A DNA stretch of 64,000 bases from NCBI RefSeq assembly GCF_963676685.1, contig NC_092349.1, positions 41,307,426 to 41,371,425 of the forward strand, written 5' to 3'. This stretch comes from Mytilus edulis. Its lineage: Eukaryota > Mollusca > Bivalvia > Mytilida > Mytilidae. This document shows, piece after piece, positions 21,401-31,734 of this stretch. Each line of letters starts with the position of its first letter. Position 1 is the first letter of the stretch. Position numbers and translations under genes: made by a program. Below the pieces are notes generated by a model that did no database searches, was not told where the DNA came from, and saw only the letters and a program-made list of their open reading frames with translations.

Positions 21401-24400
21401 GAACGGTTAGGGCAAGTATGGACACAACATTCAAGCTGGATTCAGCTCTAAATTTGGATTGTGATTAAATAGTTGACACAGCATAGGTTTCTGACACAGA
21501 ATGAATGTGTTCTAATGAACTTAAAATTTTTGTTTCTCTTAGAGCAATTCACTATGCTGTTGAATATTAATCCTCTCAAAAAAATGTTTGAAGAAATTTT
21601 CTTTTTTATTTATGAAATTTCAAATGAGAAAAATTGAACCCAATTTTTTTAATCACATCCCCCTTTCCCTTATTCCAAAACTAATCTCAATTAAAATTTC
21701 TAATGGAGTTTGCAACAATAACTACTCATTTAAATACATCATAAAATATTAAGATGTAAAAAAACTGCTTGTTATCACTGAATGGTAAAGATTATTTTAA
21801 TTTATCAGTTGGTAGTAAAAAGTGAATATACATTGTATATTGTATATAACAAAGATTTAAGTTGATTCTGGACAAAGAAAGATAACTCCAATTAAAAAAA
21901 AATCTTGCTATTGCACAATATTTTGCAATTAGATATTTCTTGCTTACTATTCTGGACAAAGAAAGATAACTCTAATTAAAAAAAAATTTGCTATTTCACA
22001 ATATTGTGCAATTAGATATTTCTTGCCATTGCGCAATACTGTGCAATTGAAAAGACTTGCTATTGCACAATACTTAATATAATAATTTTAGATCCTGATT
22101 TGGACCAACTTGAAAACTGGGCCCATAATAAAAAATCTAAGTACATTTTTGGATTCAGCATATCAAAGAACTTCAAGATTTCAATTTTGTTAAAATCAGA
22201 CTAAGTTTAATTTTGGACCCTTTGGACTTTAGTGTAGACCAATTTGAAAACAGGACCAAAAATGAAGAATCTACATACACAGTTAGATTTGGACCAACTT
22301 GAAAACTGGGCCAATAATCAAGAATCTAAGTACATTTTTAGATTCAGCATATCAAAGAACCTAACTGATTCATTTTTTGTCAAAATCAAACTAAGTTTAA
22401 TTTTGGACCCTTTGGACCTTAATGTAGACCAATTTGAAAACGGGACCAAAAGTTAAGAATCTACATACACAGTCATGACAGTTAGATTCAGCATATCAAA
22501 GAACCCCAATTATTCAATTTTGATGAAATCAAACAAAAGTTTAATTTTGGACCCTTTGGGCCCCTTATTATGTTGGGACCAAAACTCCCAAAATCAAACC
22601 CAACCTTTCTTTTATGGTCATAAACCTTGTGTTTAAATTTCATAGATTTCTATTTACTTATACTAACGTTATGGTTCGAAAACCAAGAAAAATGCTTATT
22701 TGGGTCCCTTTTTGGCCCCTAATTCCTAAACTGTTGGGACCTAAACTCCCAAAATCAATACCAACCTTCCTTTTGTAGTCATTAACATTGTGTTTAAATT
22801 TCATTGATTTCTATTTACTTAAACTAATGTTATTGTGCGAAAACCAAGAATAATGCTTATTTGGGCCCTTTTTTGGCCCCTAATTCCTAAACTGTTGAGA
22901 CCAAAACTCCCAAAAATCAATCCCAACCGTTCTTTTGTGGTCATAAACCTTGTGTCAAAATTTCATAGATTTCTATTAACTTAAACTAAAGTTATAGTGC
23001 GAAAACCAAGAAAATGCTTATTTGGGCCCTTTTTGGCCCCTAATTCCTAAAATGTTGGGACCAAAACTCCCAAAATCAATACCAACCTTCCTTTTGTGGT
23101 CATAAACCTTGTGTTAAAATTTCATAGATTTCCATTCACTTTTACTAAAGTTAGAGTGCGAAAACTAAAAGTATTCGGACGCCGGACGACGACGCCGACG
23201 CCAACGTGATAGCAATATACGACGAAAATTTTTTCAAAATTTGCGGTCGTATAAAAACTTAACTTTGACCACTGAACCATGAAAATGAGGTCAAGGTCAG
23301 ATGACATCTGCCCGCTAGACATGTACACCTTACAATCATTCCATACAACAAATATAGTAGACCTATTGCATAAAGTATGAGAAAAACAGACCAAAACACA
23401 AAAACTTAACTATAACCACTGAACCATGAAAATGAGGTCAAGGTCAGATGACACCTGCCAGTTGGACATGTACACCTTCCAGTCCTTCCATACACCAAAT
23501 ATACTAGCCCTATTGCTTATAGTATCTGAGATATGGACTTGACCACCAAAACTTAACCTTGTTCACTGATCCATGAAATGAGGTCGAGGTCAAGTGAAAA
23601 CTGTCTGACGGGCATGAGGACCTTGCAAGGTACGCACATACCAAATATAGTTATCCTATTACTTATAATAAGAGAGAATTCAACATTACAAAAATTCTGA
23701 ACTTTTTTTTCAAGAGGTCACTGAACCATGAAAATGAGGTCAAGGACATTGGACATGTGACTGACGGAAACTTCGTAACATGAGGCATCTATATACAAAG
23801 TATGAAGCATCCAGGTCTTTCACCTTCTAAAATATAAACCTTTTAAGAAGTTAGCTAACGCCGCCGCCGTAGTCGCCGGATCACTATCCCTATGTCGAGC
23901 TTTCTGCAACAAAAGTTGCAGGCTCGACAAAAATCAAAGTACATATTTAGATAAAGCATATCAAATAAGCCCAAGAATTTAATTTTTGTTAAAATCAAAC
24001 TTAGATTAATTTTGGACCCTTTGGACCTTAATGTAGACCAATTTGAAAACTGGACCAAAAATTAAGAATCTACATACACAGTTAGATTTGGCATATCAAA
24101 GAACCCATTTATTCAATTTTTGATGAAACCAAACAAAGTTTAATTTTGGACCCCCATTTGGACCAACTTGAAAACTAGGCCAATAATTACAAACCTAAGT
24201 ACATTTTTAAATTCAGCATATCAAAGAACCCCAAGGATTCATATTTTGTCAAAATCAAACTAAGTTTAATTTTGGACCCTTTGGACCTTAATGTAGACAG
24301 ATTTGAAAACGGGACCAAAAATTAAGAATCTACATACATAGTTAGATTCGGCATATCAAAGAACCCCAATTATTCAATTTTTGATGAAATCACACAAAGT

Positions 24401-25897
24401 TCAATTTTGGACCCTTTGGGCCCCTTATTCCTAAACTGTAAGGACCAAAACTCCCAAAATCAAACCCAACCTTCCTTTTATGGTCATAAACCTTGTGTTT
24501 AAATTTCATAGATTTCTATTTACTTATACTAAAGTTATGGTGCAAAAACCAAAAATAATGCTTATTTGGGTCCCTTTTTGGCCCCTAATTGATAAACTGT
24601 TGTGACCTCAACTCCAAAAATCAATCCCAACCTTCCTTTTGTGGTCATAAACCTTGTGTTAAAATTTCATTGATTTCTATTTACTTATACTAAAGTTATT
24701 GTGCGAAAACCAAGAATAATGCTTATTTGGGCCCTTTTTTGGCCCTTAATTCCTAAACTGTTGGAACCAAAACACCCAAAATCAATCCCAACCTTCCGTT
24801 TGAGATCATAAACCTTGTGTCAAACTTTCATAGATTTCTATTCACTTAAACTAAAGTTATAGTGCGAAAACCAAGAAAATGCTTATTTGGGCCCTTTTTG
24901 GCCTCTAATTCCTAAAATGATGGGACCAAAACTCCCAAAATCAATCCCAACCTTCCTTTTGTGGTCATAAACCTTGTGTTAAAATTTCATTGATTTCTAT
25001 TCACTTTTACTAAAGTTAGAGTGCAAAAACTAAAAGTATTCGGACGACGACGACGCAGACGTGATAGCAATATACGACCAAAAAATTAAAATTTTTGCGG
25101 TCGTATAAAAATCTGAGTACATTTTTAGATTCAGCATATCAAAGAACCCCAAGGATTCAATTTTTGTTAAAATCAAACTTAGTTTAATTTTGGACCCTTT
25201 GGACCTTAATGTAGACCAATTTTAAAACGGGACCAAAAATTAAGAATCTACAAACACAGTTAGATTCGACATATAAAAAAAACCCAATTATTCAATTTTT
25301 GATGAAATCAAACAAAGTTCAATTTTGGACCCTTTGGGCCCCTTATTCCTAAACTGTTGGGACCAAAACTCCCAAAATCAAACCCAACCTTCCCTTTATG
25401 GTCATAAACCTTGTGTTTAAATTTCATAGATTTCTATTTACTTATACTAAAGTTATTGTGCGAAAACCAAGAATAATGCTTATTTGGGCCGTTTTTTGGG
25501 CCCTAATTCCTAAACTGTGGGAACCAAAACTCCCAAAATCAATACCAACCTTCCTTTTGTGGTCATAAACCTTGTGTTAAAATTTCATTGATTTCTATTC
25601 TCTTTCACTAAAGTTAGAGTGCGAAAACTAAAAGTATTCGGACGACGAAGACGCCAACGTGATAGCAATATACGACGAAAAATTAAATTTTTTGCGGTCG
25701 TATAAAAAGTACAACTATTGTATACCTTCTTTGATCAGGTCTTCAAGGTTTTTTCCTTTGAGTTCACTTATAATTTTCTTTATCTTATCAGCTTCGGCTG
25801 TAATTCCAACTGACCCAATAATCTTTTCAAGGTCACTGGCTGATGGATTTGCGTTTCCTCCTAGGGATGCAAGTAGGTAAGCTGCCACGTAACGCAT
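18383..25897 (-). CDS. RPLP2: 60S acidic ribosomal protein P2, three coding exons
   Basis: P2 forms heterodimers with P1 that bind uL10 (P0) to make the ribosomal stalk, which recruits and activates translational GTPases. Joined exons 25897-25726, 19614-19525 and 18459-18383 give 112 residues, the normal length. The N-terminal dimerisation domain begins MRYVAAYLLASLGGN and includes PSASDLEKIIGS; then comes KLASVPAGGA, an alanine-rich hinge, a lysine/glutamate stretch, and the invariant acidic tail SDDDMGFGLFD that contacts elongation factors. All splice sites obey GT-AG, and both intron phases join the frame exactly. The ATG directly follows an acceptor (TTTTTTTTCACAG), so a non-coding first exon must lie upstream; I could not identify it. 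Family or function alternatives are remote; P1 differs in its N-terminus. Confidence 0.96.
18460..19524 (-). other. RPLP2: RPLP2 last intron
   Basis: About 1.07 kb, AT-rich, without repeats I recognise. Intact GT-AG boundaries. Confidence 0.8.
19525..19614 (-). CDS. RPLP2: RPLP2 coding exon 2
   Basis: 90 nt between an AAACAG acceptor and a GAG|GTAATA donor. Encodes GQEKLASVPAGGA and the alanine hinge, largely as GCT/GCA codons, which on the plus strand reads as a CAG/GCAG-rich tract. Confidence 0.94.
19889..20940 (+). mobile_element. Family A left part, interrupted by family B
   Basis: From AACCAGGTGCTCC through the TTTATACGACCGCA motif and the middle region to a short 35-bp-unit array. Inside, a block of about 120 bp containing AACATTTTATATTGGCAA and TTATTTACATAAAGTTATTGG is tandemly duplicated (20500-20760). 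At 20940, within CCCATAATCAA, a family B element takes over; the family A sequence resumes at about 23929. Confidence 0.65.
20941..23928 (+). mobile_element. Family B element split by a complete family A copy
   Basis: Left end CAAGAGTGCACACACTG at 20941; right end with the long hairpin GTCGAGC...CTGCAAC AAAA GTTGCAG...GCTCGAC at 23894-23927. The host reads ATCAA before and AAATC after, consistent with insertion in an A-run without target duplication. Units contain ACTGAACCATGAAAATGAGG and TCAAGGTCA at 21091, 23291 and 23438. A family A element occupies 21349-23257. Confidence 0.7.
21349..23257 (+). mobile_element. Family A Helentron-like element, complete copy
   Basis: Reference copy, 1.9 kb. 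Left end AACCAGATGCTCCGCAGGGC; 5' subterminal motif TTTATACGACCGCA; then a unique region with GAACCCTGAACGGTT and TGACACAGCATAGG. Three different tandem arrays follow in fixed order (about 35, 130 and 160 bp units), then GACGACGACGCC, the 3' hairpin TATACGAC...GTCGTATA and a terminal AAAAA. Both ends thus carry the same motif in inverted orientation, the 5' one about 22 bases inside. Insertion into A-runs without target duplication, a 3' hairpin and a tandem-repeat core are features of Helentron-associated elements (DINE-1 and bivalve 'pearl' types). No Rep/helicase gene is present, so it is non-autonomous. Superfamily is inference. Confidence 0.75.
23929..25111 (+). repeat. Family A right part with two arrays
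   Basis: 130-bp units (four, to about 24410), then 160-bp units, ending in GCGGTCGTATAAAAA. Continues the copy that begins at 19889 or another nested one. Confidence 0.6.
25112..25708 (+). repeat. Second family A right end beside RPLP2 exon 1
   Basis: Starts inside a 130-bp unit and ends with its own hairpin and GCGGTCGTATAAAAA at 25708, showing that at least two copies overlap here. Its end is 17 bases from the RPLP2 splice donor. Confidence 0.65.
25726..25897 (-). CDS. RPLP2: RPLP2 coding exon 1
   Basis: 172 nt, from ATG to donor AAG|GTATAC, phase 1 at the end. Encodes residues 1-57, the dimerisation domain. Only 17 intron bases separate its donor from the right end of a family A element at 25708. 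Confidence 0.95.
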
Positions 25898-26003
25898 CTG
25901 TGAAAAAAAATACAAATCCTTTCATTTTTATAATGTATTTCTTTTTTATTTGCACATAATAGTAGCAAGTTATACAAATTTTAAGCACATTAATTATGTT
26001 ATA

Positions 26004-26939
26004 CAAGAGTGCACACGCTGAAATGTCTCGCCTTCTTTTCTAATCATTGATATTATGTTGATAGACCTAAATATAAAGCTTTATTACAACTGTCACATAA
26101 ACTCAACATTAACCAAGAAAACAAAACATTGATCAATGAACCATGAAAATGAGGTCAAGGTCAGATGAACCATGCCAGACAGACATGTACAGCTAACAAT
26201 TCTTCAATACAACAAATATAGATGACTTATTGCTTATAAATTAAGAAAAACAGACCAAAACACAAACACTTAACACTTAGCAATGGACCGTGAAAATGAG
26301 GTCAAGGTCAAATAAAATCTGTGTAACAGAAATATAGATCATAAAATATTTCCATACACCAAATATAGTTGACCTAATGCATAAAGTATTTGAAAATTAG
26401 ACCAAAACTCAAAAAATTAACTATAACCACTGAACCATGAAAATGAGGTCAAGGTCAAATGACACCTGCTAGTTGGACATGTACACCTTACAGTCTTTCC
26501 ATACACTGAATATACTAGCCCTATTGCTTATAGTATCTATCAGAGATATGGACTTGACCACCAAAACTTAACCTTGTTCACTGATCCATGAAATGAGGTC
26601 GAGGTCAAGTGAAAACTGTCTGACGGGCATGAGGACCTTGCAAGGTACGCACATACCAAATATAGTTATCCAATTACTTATAATAAGAGAGAAATTAACA
26701 TTACAAAAAATCTGAACTTTTTTTTCAAGTAGTCACTGAACCATGAAAATGAGGTCAAGGACATTGGACATGTGACTGACGGAAAGTTCGTAACATGAGG
26801 CATCTATATACAAAGTATGAAGCATACAGGTCTTCTAACTTCTAAAATATAAAGCTTTTAAGAAGTTAGCTAACGCCACGGCCGCCGGATCACTATCCCT
26901 ATGTCGAGCTTTCTGCAACAAAAGTTGCAAGCCTCGACA
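26004..26939 (+). mobile_element. Family B element, complete copy
   Basis: 936 bp from CAAGAGTGCACACGCTG to GCCTCGACA. About five degenerate units of roughly 150-165 bp each contain (CACTGA)ACCATGAAAATGAGGTC; three hold exact TCAAGGTCA (26155, 26302, 26449). The 3' end folds into a long hairpin, GTCGAG... with inner CTGCAAC AAAA GTTGCA. The left end has TGTCTCGCC, a weak inverted match to the terminal GGCTCGACA. Non-coding; structure is again Helentron-like. It lies just upstream of RPLP2 coding exon 1, within the inferred 5' intron. Confidence 0.7.
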
Positions 26940-27473
26940 TTAAACCAGTCTGTGTCAAACTCCATTGGTTTCTGCTTGGTCAGACAGTTGTCATTGTTGT
27001 CTGAGCCTAAACAAATAAAATTAAAATATTGTTTGTTTGCAATTTACCCATCGTCCCTTGAAAATCCCTCTACTGTGAAAATTTTATTGCTTTTAATTTG
27101 AAAAAAATATTTTTAATACTTCTTTTGATGCCATCCGAAACTTCAGGTAATTTCTAGAATTGTTTAAAAGACTTGATCGATTATTCATTTTTTTTTTACC
27201 TTTCTGTCTTGAAAGTGTTCATGGGATTGTTTATGATAAGTACATGGAAATTGTTTACAGGTATCCTTTAAGCATGAAGGAGTACTTTATGCTGTCGTCT
27301 TCTGTCAATTTTCAGACAAATAACAAACAAGAAAGTTTAATATATTTTAAACTGTACCGTCTGACTTATTTTAAGAAGAAGGTCAAGTTTACTGATTAGA
27401 TTTGAATATATATTACAGATCAAGATAACTGAAACCTAAAAGTTAAATTGTAAATTAAATAAAAACTTAATAT
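26940..27473. other. Intron or upstream DNA of RPLP2
   Basis: No coding match. The RPLP2 leader exon may lie here or further upstream, but nothing decides it. Confidence 0.35.
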
Positions 27474-27747
27474 TACAGCAGATTTCAGTCAGTATGTAGC
27501 TAATGGTAATATCTTTGGTTAGCTTGCTTGTTAGCTGAACCGTGAAGTCATTGTTAGGTAAGGTATACTACCCTCCTTTTAAAGTAGCTTAGTCCTACAG
27601 AGAGATAGATTTTTTATCTGTTGGGCTAGTCTACTATTAAAGGAGGGAAGTTTACCTTACACCTAACAAGGACTTCACGGTTCAGCTAACAAGCAAGCTA
27701 ACCAAAGATATTACCATTAGCTACATACTGACTGAAATCTGCTGTAA
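27474..27747. mobile_element. Foldback MITE
   Basis: Almost a single hairpin: arms 27474-27587 and 27634-27747 are inverted repeats, beginning TTACAGCAGATTTCAGTCAG and ending in its complement, with a loop of about 46 bp. Only scattered mismatches separate the arms. No clear target duplication was found, and there is no coding capacity. Confidence 0.75.
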
Positions 27748-28370
27748 ACTATTTAAAATAGACAGGTAACTGGTTATTTTAATCTGTAAATCTCCTGTAT
27801 TTAGCAAATAACATGTAATTAACTTTCACTCATTAAAATTGAAGTTATTGGAAGTAATCATAATGTTAGAAGAGTTTTTTGAGAATATTTTGAAACTTTA
27901 CAACAAAAACCGACAAAAATACTGGAAAGAAATTATAAAAAAAATCTATGGAAATAAAATAATTTTGTAAGTAAAAAATGATAAAAACAAATGCAAAGAT
28001 TTAAAAAGGTAGAGTTTTTTGTTACTCTAATAATACCAGTTGTTAATAGATCTTCTCCAATTAGGCCACATTTTTTTTATAGTTGGTTTACGGGATTCTT
28101 CAAAAGAAAGGGTAGGAGGTCGAAAAAAAATTAAAAATAAAAATAATGAAAAAATATAGGGTAGGAGGTCGAAAAAAAATTAAAAATAAAAATTGGAATT
28201 AATACTGGTTTTTTTTACCAAAAAAGGAGAGAAACAAACAATGACATTACTCTATATAATAGTATTATACTAACCATGTATGCAGATCGTTTCATAATTT
28301 GGTATTAATTCTTGCTGTTAAAGTGTTTTAATTTAAATTAAATGTGTTACAAGGAGTCCAATGTCAATGT
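27748..28370. other. AT-rich DNA with a short direct duplication
   Basis: GGGTAGGAGGTCGAAAAAAA occurs twice (28111 and 28160), each followed by a poly-A-rich stretch. Nothing else. Confidence 0.5.
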
Positions 28371-28886
28371 AGTTGCGGAACCGTAGCTCTTAGGTCCTTA
28401 TGTTATTTTTTGACTATTTGCGGACCATAGAGCTACGGATTTTTCCTATTTCAAAACGTTCGGAATTGCGACCCAGGTTCAGGTCGCACTTATTTCTCAA
28501 AAAAATATTGTTTATATATAATCCATGCAAAACTTGTCAATATATATAGTTCGATTCGTTAGATATTTTTCTAGGATATGACGTACCTATTTATGTTTGA
28601 ATATTCATTTCCTTAACACTATTATCTAATTATTTCCATTTGTATACATTCTCCGCCTATTTTATTCGACCATATTGAATCTCGTTGTAAAAATATCTAA
28701 CGAAACGAACTATACATATATTGACAAGTTTTGCATGGATTATAAACAATATTTTTTGGAGAAAAAAGTGGGACCTGAACCTGGGTCGCAATTCCGAACG
28801 TTTTGAAATAGGAAAAATCCGTAGCTCTATGGTCCGCAAATAGTCAAAAAATAACATAAGGACCTAAGAGCTACAGTTCCGCAGCT
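28371..28886. mobile_element. Long-TIR element with 11-bp target duplication (Mutator-like)
   Basis: Inverted arms of about 200 bp (28371-28572 and 28690-28886) start AG(T/C)TGCGGAAC(C/T)GTAGCTC. AATGTCAATGT flanks both sides (28360-28370 and 28887-28897). Long inverted repeats with a 9-11 bp duplication are typical of Mutator-like elements; there is no transposase, so this is a non-autonomous copy. Confidence 0.8.
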
Positions 28887-28897
28887 AATGTCAATGT

Positions 28898-29403
28898 AGA
28901 TTGATGAAAGCAGATATATATATATATGTCCCTGATGAAAGGGAAGCGTCTTTTCCAATTGCATTTCTCTTTGTTCTGTGTATTTATTTATCAAATTTAG
29001 ATCAGGGAGTGACAAAATTCCTCATAACACAATACAATCTTATTGAGGAAATACCATATGTGCTCTGCATGTCATATGCCTTCATATGTGGTACATGTAC
29101 ATGAAAACATGTCCTTTTAAGGCTTTTTATGCTATTTTACACTGTTTAATAAGTATTAGCTTATATTTCGAAGTATCCTGTGATTGTCCCTTTTCATAAA
29201 TGTCGAAGTGATTTTAATTGTCAGGCATTCTATGACAGTAATACATGTTCTCATTTTGTGTTGGGATCTTGTTCACCATATCCCACCTCTGTTCCATTAA
29301 ATCTCAATGGGTACCGTGGGAGGGTATTTAGGTATTTATATAATAAGGCCAATTAATCAGACACCCATCCCTGGCAGCAAGTTAAAAGATCCTTCCCTTT
29401 AGT
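28898..29403. other. Intergenic DNA
   Basis: No supported feature apart from a short (TA)n near 28915. Confidence 0.35.
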
Positions 29404-29466
29404 GATGTCTGGCAAGGCTATATAAAAACAAATCTGGGATGCCATGAAGCCTTGCCAGACGTCATA
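29404..29466. repeat. Short inverted repeat
   Basis: GATGTCTGGCAAGGCT and its near-complement AGCCTTGCCAGACGTC are separated by about 30 bases. Confidence 0.6.
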
Positions 29467-29768
29467 ATTATTTGGACTAGTACCTCATATGTGTAATGGA
29501 ACTAAAACAGCCCCTTTCAATAGGTTTCAGACTTTCTGATCAACACTTGAACCAAAGTTGACCCACCGTCAACCTCACTGACTGTCTGAAACAGGGGTTC
29601 AAATTAGCGGTGGTCCAATTAAACCAAAATTCCCTAACGATCTCAAAAATAATTATCATTTTTATTATTCATGACTGCGATGTTCATTTTGTTCAACCGC
29701 TAGATTTACACCGAAAATATCCAACAATTAATGTGTAAGTATTTGTAAAATCGTATCTGGTCCTCCGT

Positions 29769-29895
29769 TTTCAACTGGTTCCTTTTCACCTCATTAGATC
29801 ATGATGAAACGTTGACTGAACAGGGAACCGCCTTTCAACTGGTTCCTTTTCACCACATTAGATCATGATGAAACGTTGACTGAACAGGGAACCGC
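29769..29895 (+). repeat. Recent 64-bp tandem duplication
   Basis: Copies 29769-29831 and 29833-29895 start TTTCAACTGGTTCC and end GGGAACCGC, and differ at one base in the first 63. Confidence 0.85.
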
Positions 29896-31734
29896 AAGGG
29901 ATTTTCGAATCCACTCCGAGGGTATTCCGACTGGAAGAAGAAAGACTGATCTTTCTTATCATGTTTTATTTTTATTTGTACTTCTTCAAACAGAAAAGGG
30001 TCGGCGGAATTACAAAAAAATCTTCAAAATCGTTTTTATTTTTATTTTGATATTGTGAAAAACAGGGTTGGCGGATCCGTAAAACAACAAATAAAAAAAA
30101 AGTGGCCTTATGTAGGGTTGATGATTTTATTGGTAAGATGCATGTTTGTAAAAACTATCATGCAAATTTTGCATCTTAAGCATCTGACATTCCTTGTGGC
30201 AGCAAGTGTCACCCATGGCAAGTGTACCAAAATAGGGATTTATATAGACAATTAAATAAATACTTAATTTCAATCAATTAAATGTTCGCTTATTCACTTT
30301 ATTCATTTAATTGTAATAATATTTATTTGTTAAAAGTCAATAAAAGATTAGTTCGCCTAAAATAAACCCATACTAATCCAAATGCATTTATGATCCAGCT
30401 CTTACTGGACCGTACAATTGCAGTCCAAATACTTGTATGATCTGGAACATAAATAAAGTATATTTGCTATTCACTAACAACTTCCAAGTTTCTTCTCCAC
30501 GGCAATCACTTTTATATTATAATGAGAGCCTCTATCAACACAAAAATTATTGTCCTGTCCTAGAGTATTCTTATGAAAATTATATTCAAGGTGAAAACCG
30601 GAAGCTCGAGTCTTGTATGACTTTAAAGTTGGTCTGATGACAGAAATAATGTCCAGATATCTTTATATTCGTTTTTCTCCCAAAATAAACCTAACTAGAT
30701 AATCATAAGAATAGATGACAAATGCGACTATACTTGGTACATTTACCTAAAGAACACATGATGATTAATTTATTCATTATTGTAGAAGGAAGAGAAAGGG
30801 CACTCGAAAAACTACACCATTATTAGGCACAATTTTTTTCTTATCAAGACGAAAGGTTCAACTATTTACATTATTGATAAAAAAGTGGGGTTCATTATTT
30901 AAATTTATCTGCCATTTTTTCTATTTAACAAGTCTGAAGTCTATAGACCCTTCGCATAAATTTTAAAAAGACGTTTGTTTTTTTTTCTTAAAAATCTTTT
31001 TTTTTTTTTCAAGTAAATAAATTTTTTTGTCGTTAATTTTTTTCTTCTTGTTGCTAATTACTAATTAGCGAGACCGCAAATTAGTCAATACGAAGATGAA
31101 TATTTTTTTCATGCTTGAATTTTGAAGAAAAAAAATAAATGCAAACACTTTGTCCCCTTTCCCTGCTAACACATATTTCAGACTAACGAAAAACAGGCCA
31201 AATCAGTTTATAGACTTGCACGTGTTTCAATGCCAAAGGATGAAATATTTTACAACCACGTGGTCAACCAAAAATGATATGGTAAAACTTTTCAGAAGAG
31301 CTGTGGTGTTTTTGAATTGCTAAAATGTGTAGAATTTTTAGTTTTCTCATGACCTAAATGTTTTTCAGTTTGTTAAGAAGAAATATTCATGTATACTTTT
31401 AAGTCTTTCAGACACGAAACTGTGAACAACTTCTTTGATCAAGTAAAATGGTTGAAAGGAAGAGCTTTGGTTTCTGGGTAATAAAGAAAGCTTGGTACAA
31501 CTAAAATCCAATGCTGAATACATTAGTTAATAGAGAAGGAACGTACATTTTTATGCTCGGTTTTTTTTTAAGTAAGTAATTAGACCAGTGTATGTAAAGT
31601 GCGGATACTAAAATACCATTTTCACTGTCTATGCCATGCATTTCTGATGTAGAATGGTATATAAATAGACGAAAACATTATGATTTTTGAAGAAAATGAA
31701 GAAAATTGTTCACATGTACTATATTTAGTAATAA
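29896..31734. other. AT-rich DNA between RPLP2 and MED21
   Basis: No coding exon or repeat recognised. The divergent promoters of the two genes should lie between about 26.9 and 32.7 kb. Confidence 0.4.

Larger units (their letters stand above)
19615..25725 (-). other. RPLP2: RPLP2 large intron, filled with nested elements
   Basis: 6.1 kb, of which roughly 19889-25708 is transposable element: a family A copy split by a family B copy, itself split by a complete family A copy, followed by further family A right ends. Very little original intron remains: 17 bases at the donor side and about 270 at the acceptor side. Confidence 0.8.

Noticed and set aside
30740..30800. Possible RPLP2 leader exon (minus strand CCCTTTCTCTTCCTTC, then TTTAG|GTAAAT)
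   Set aside because: The candidate exon contains upstream ATGs and lies far from the coding exon; evidence is too weak to call.
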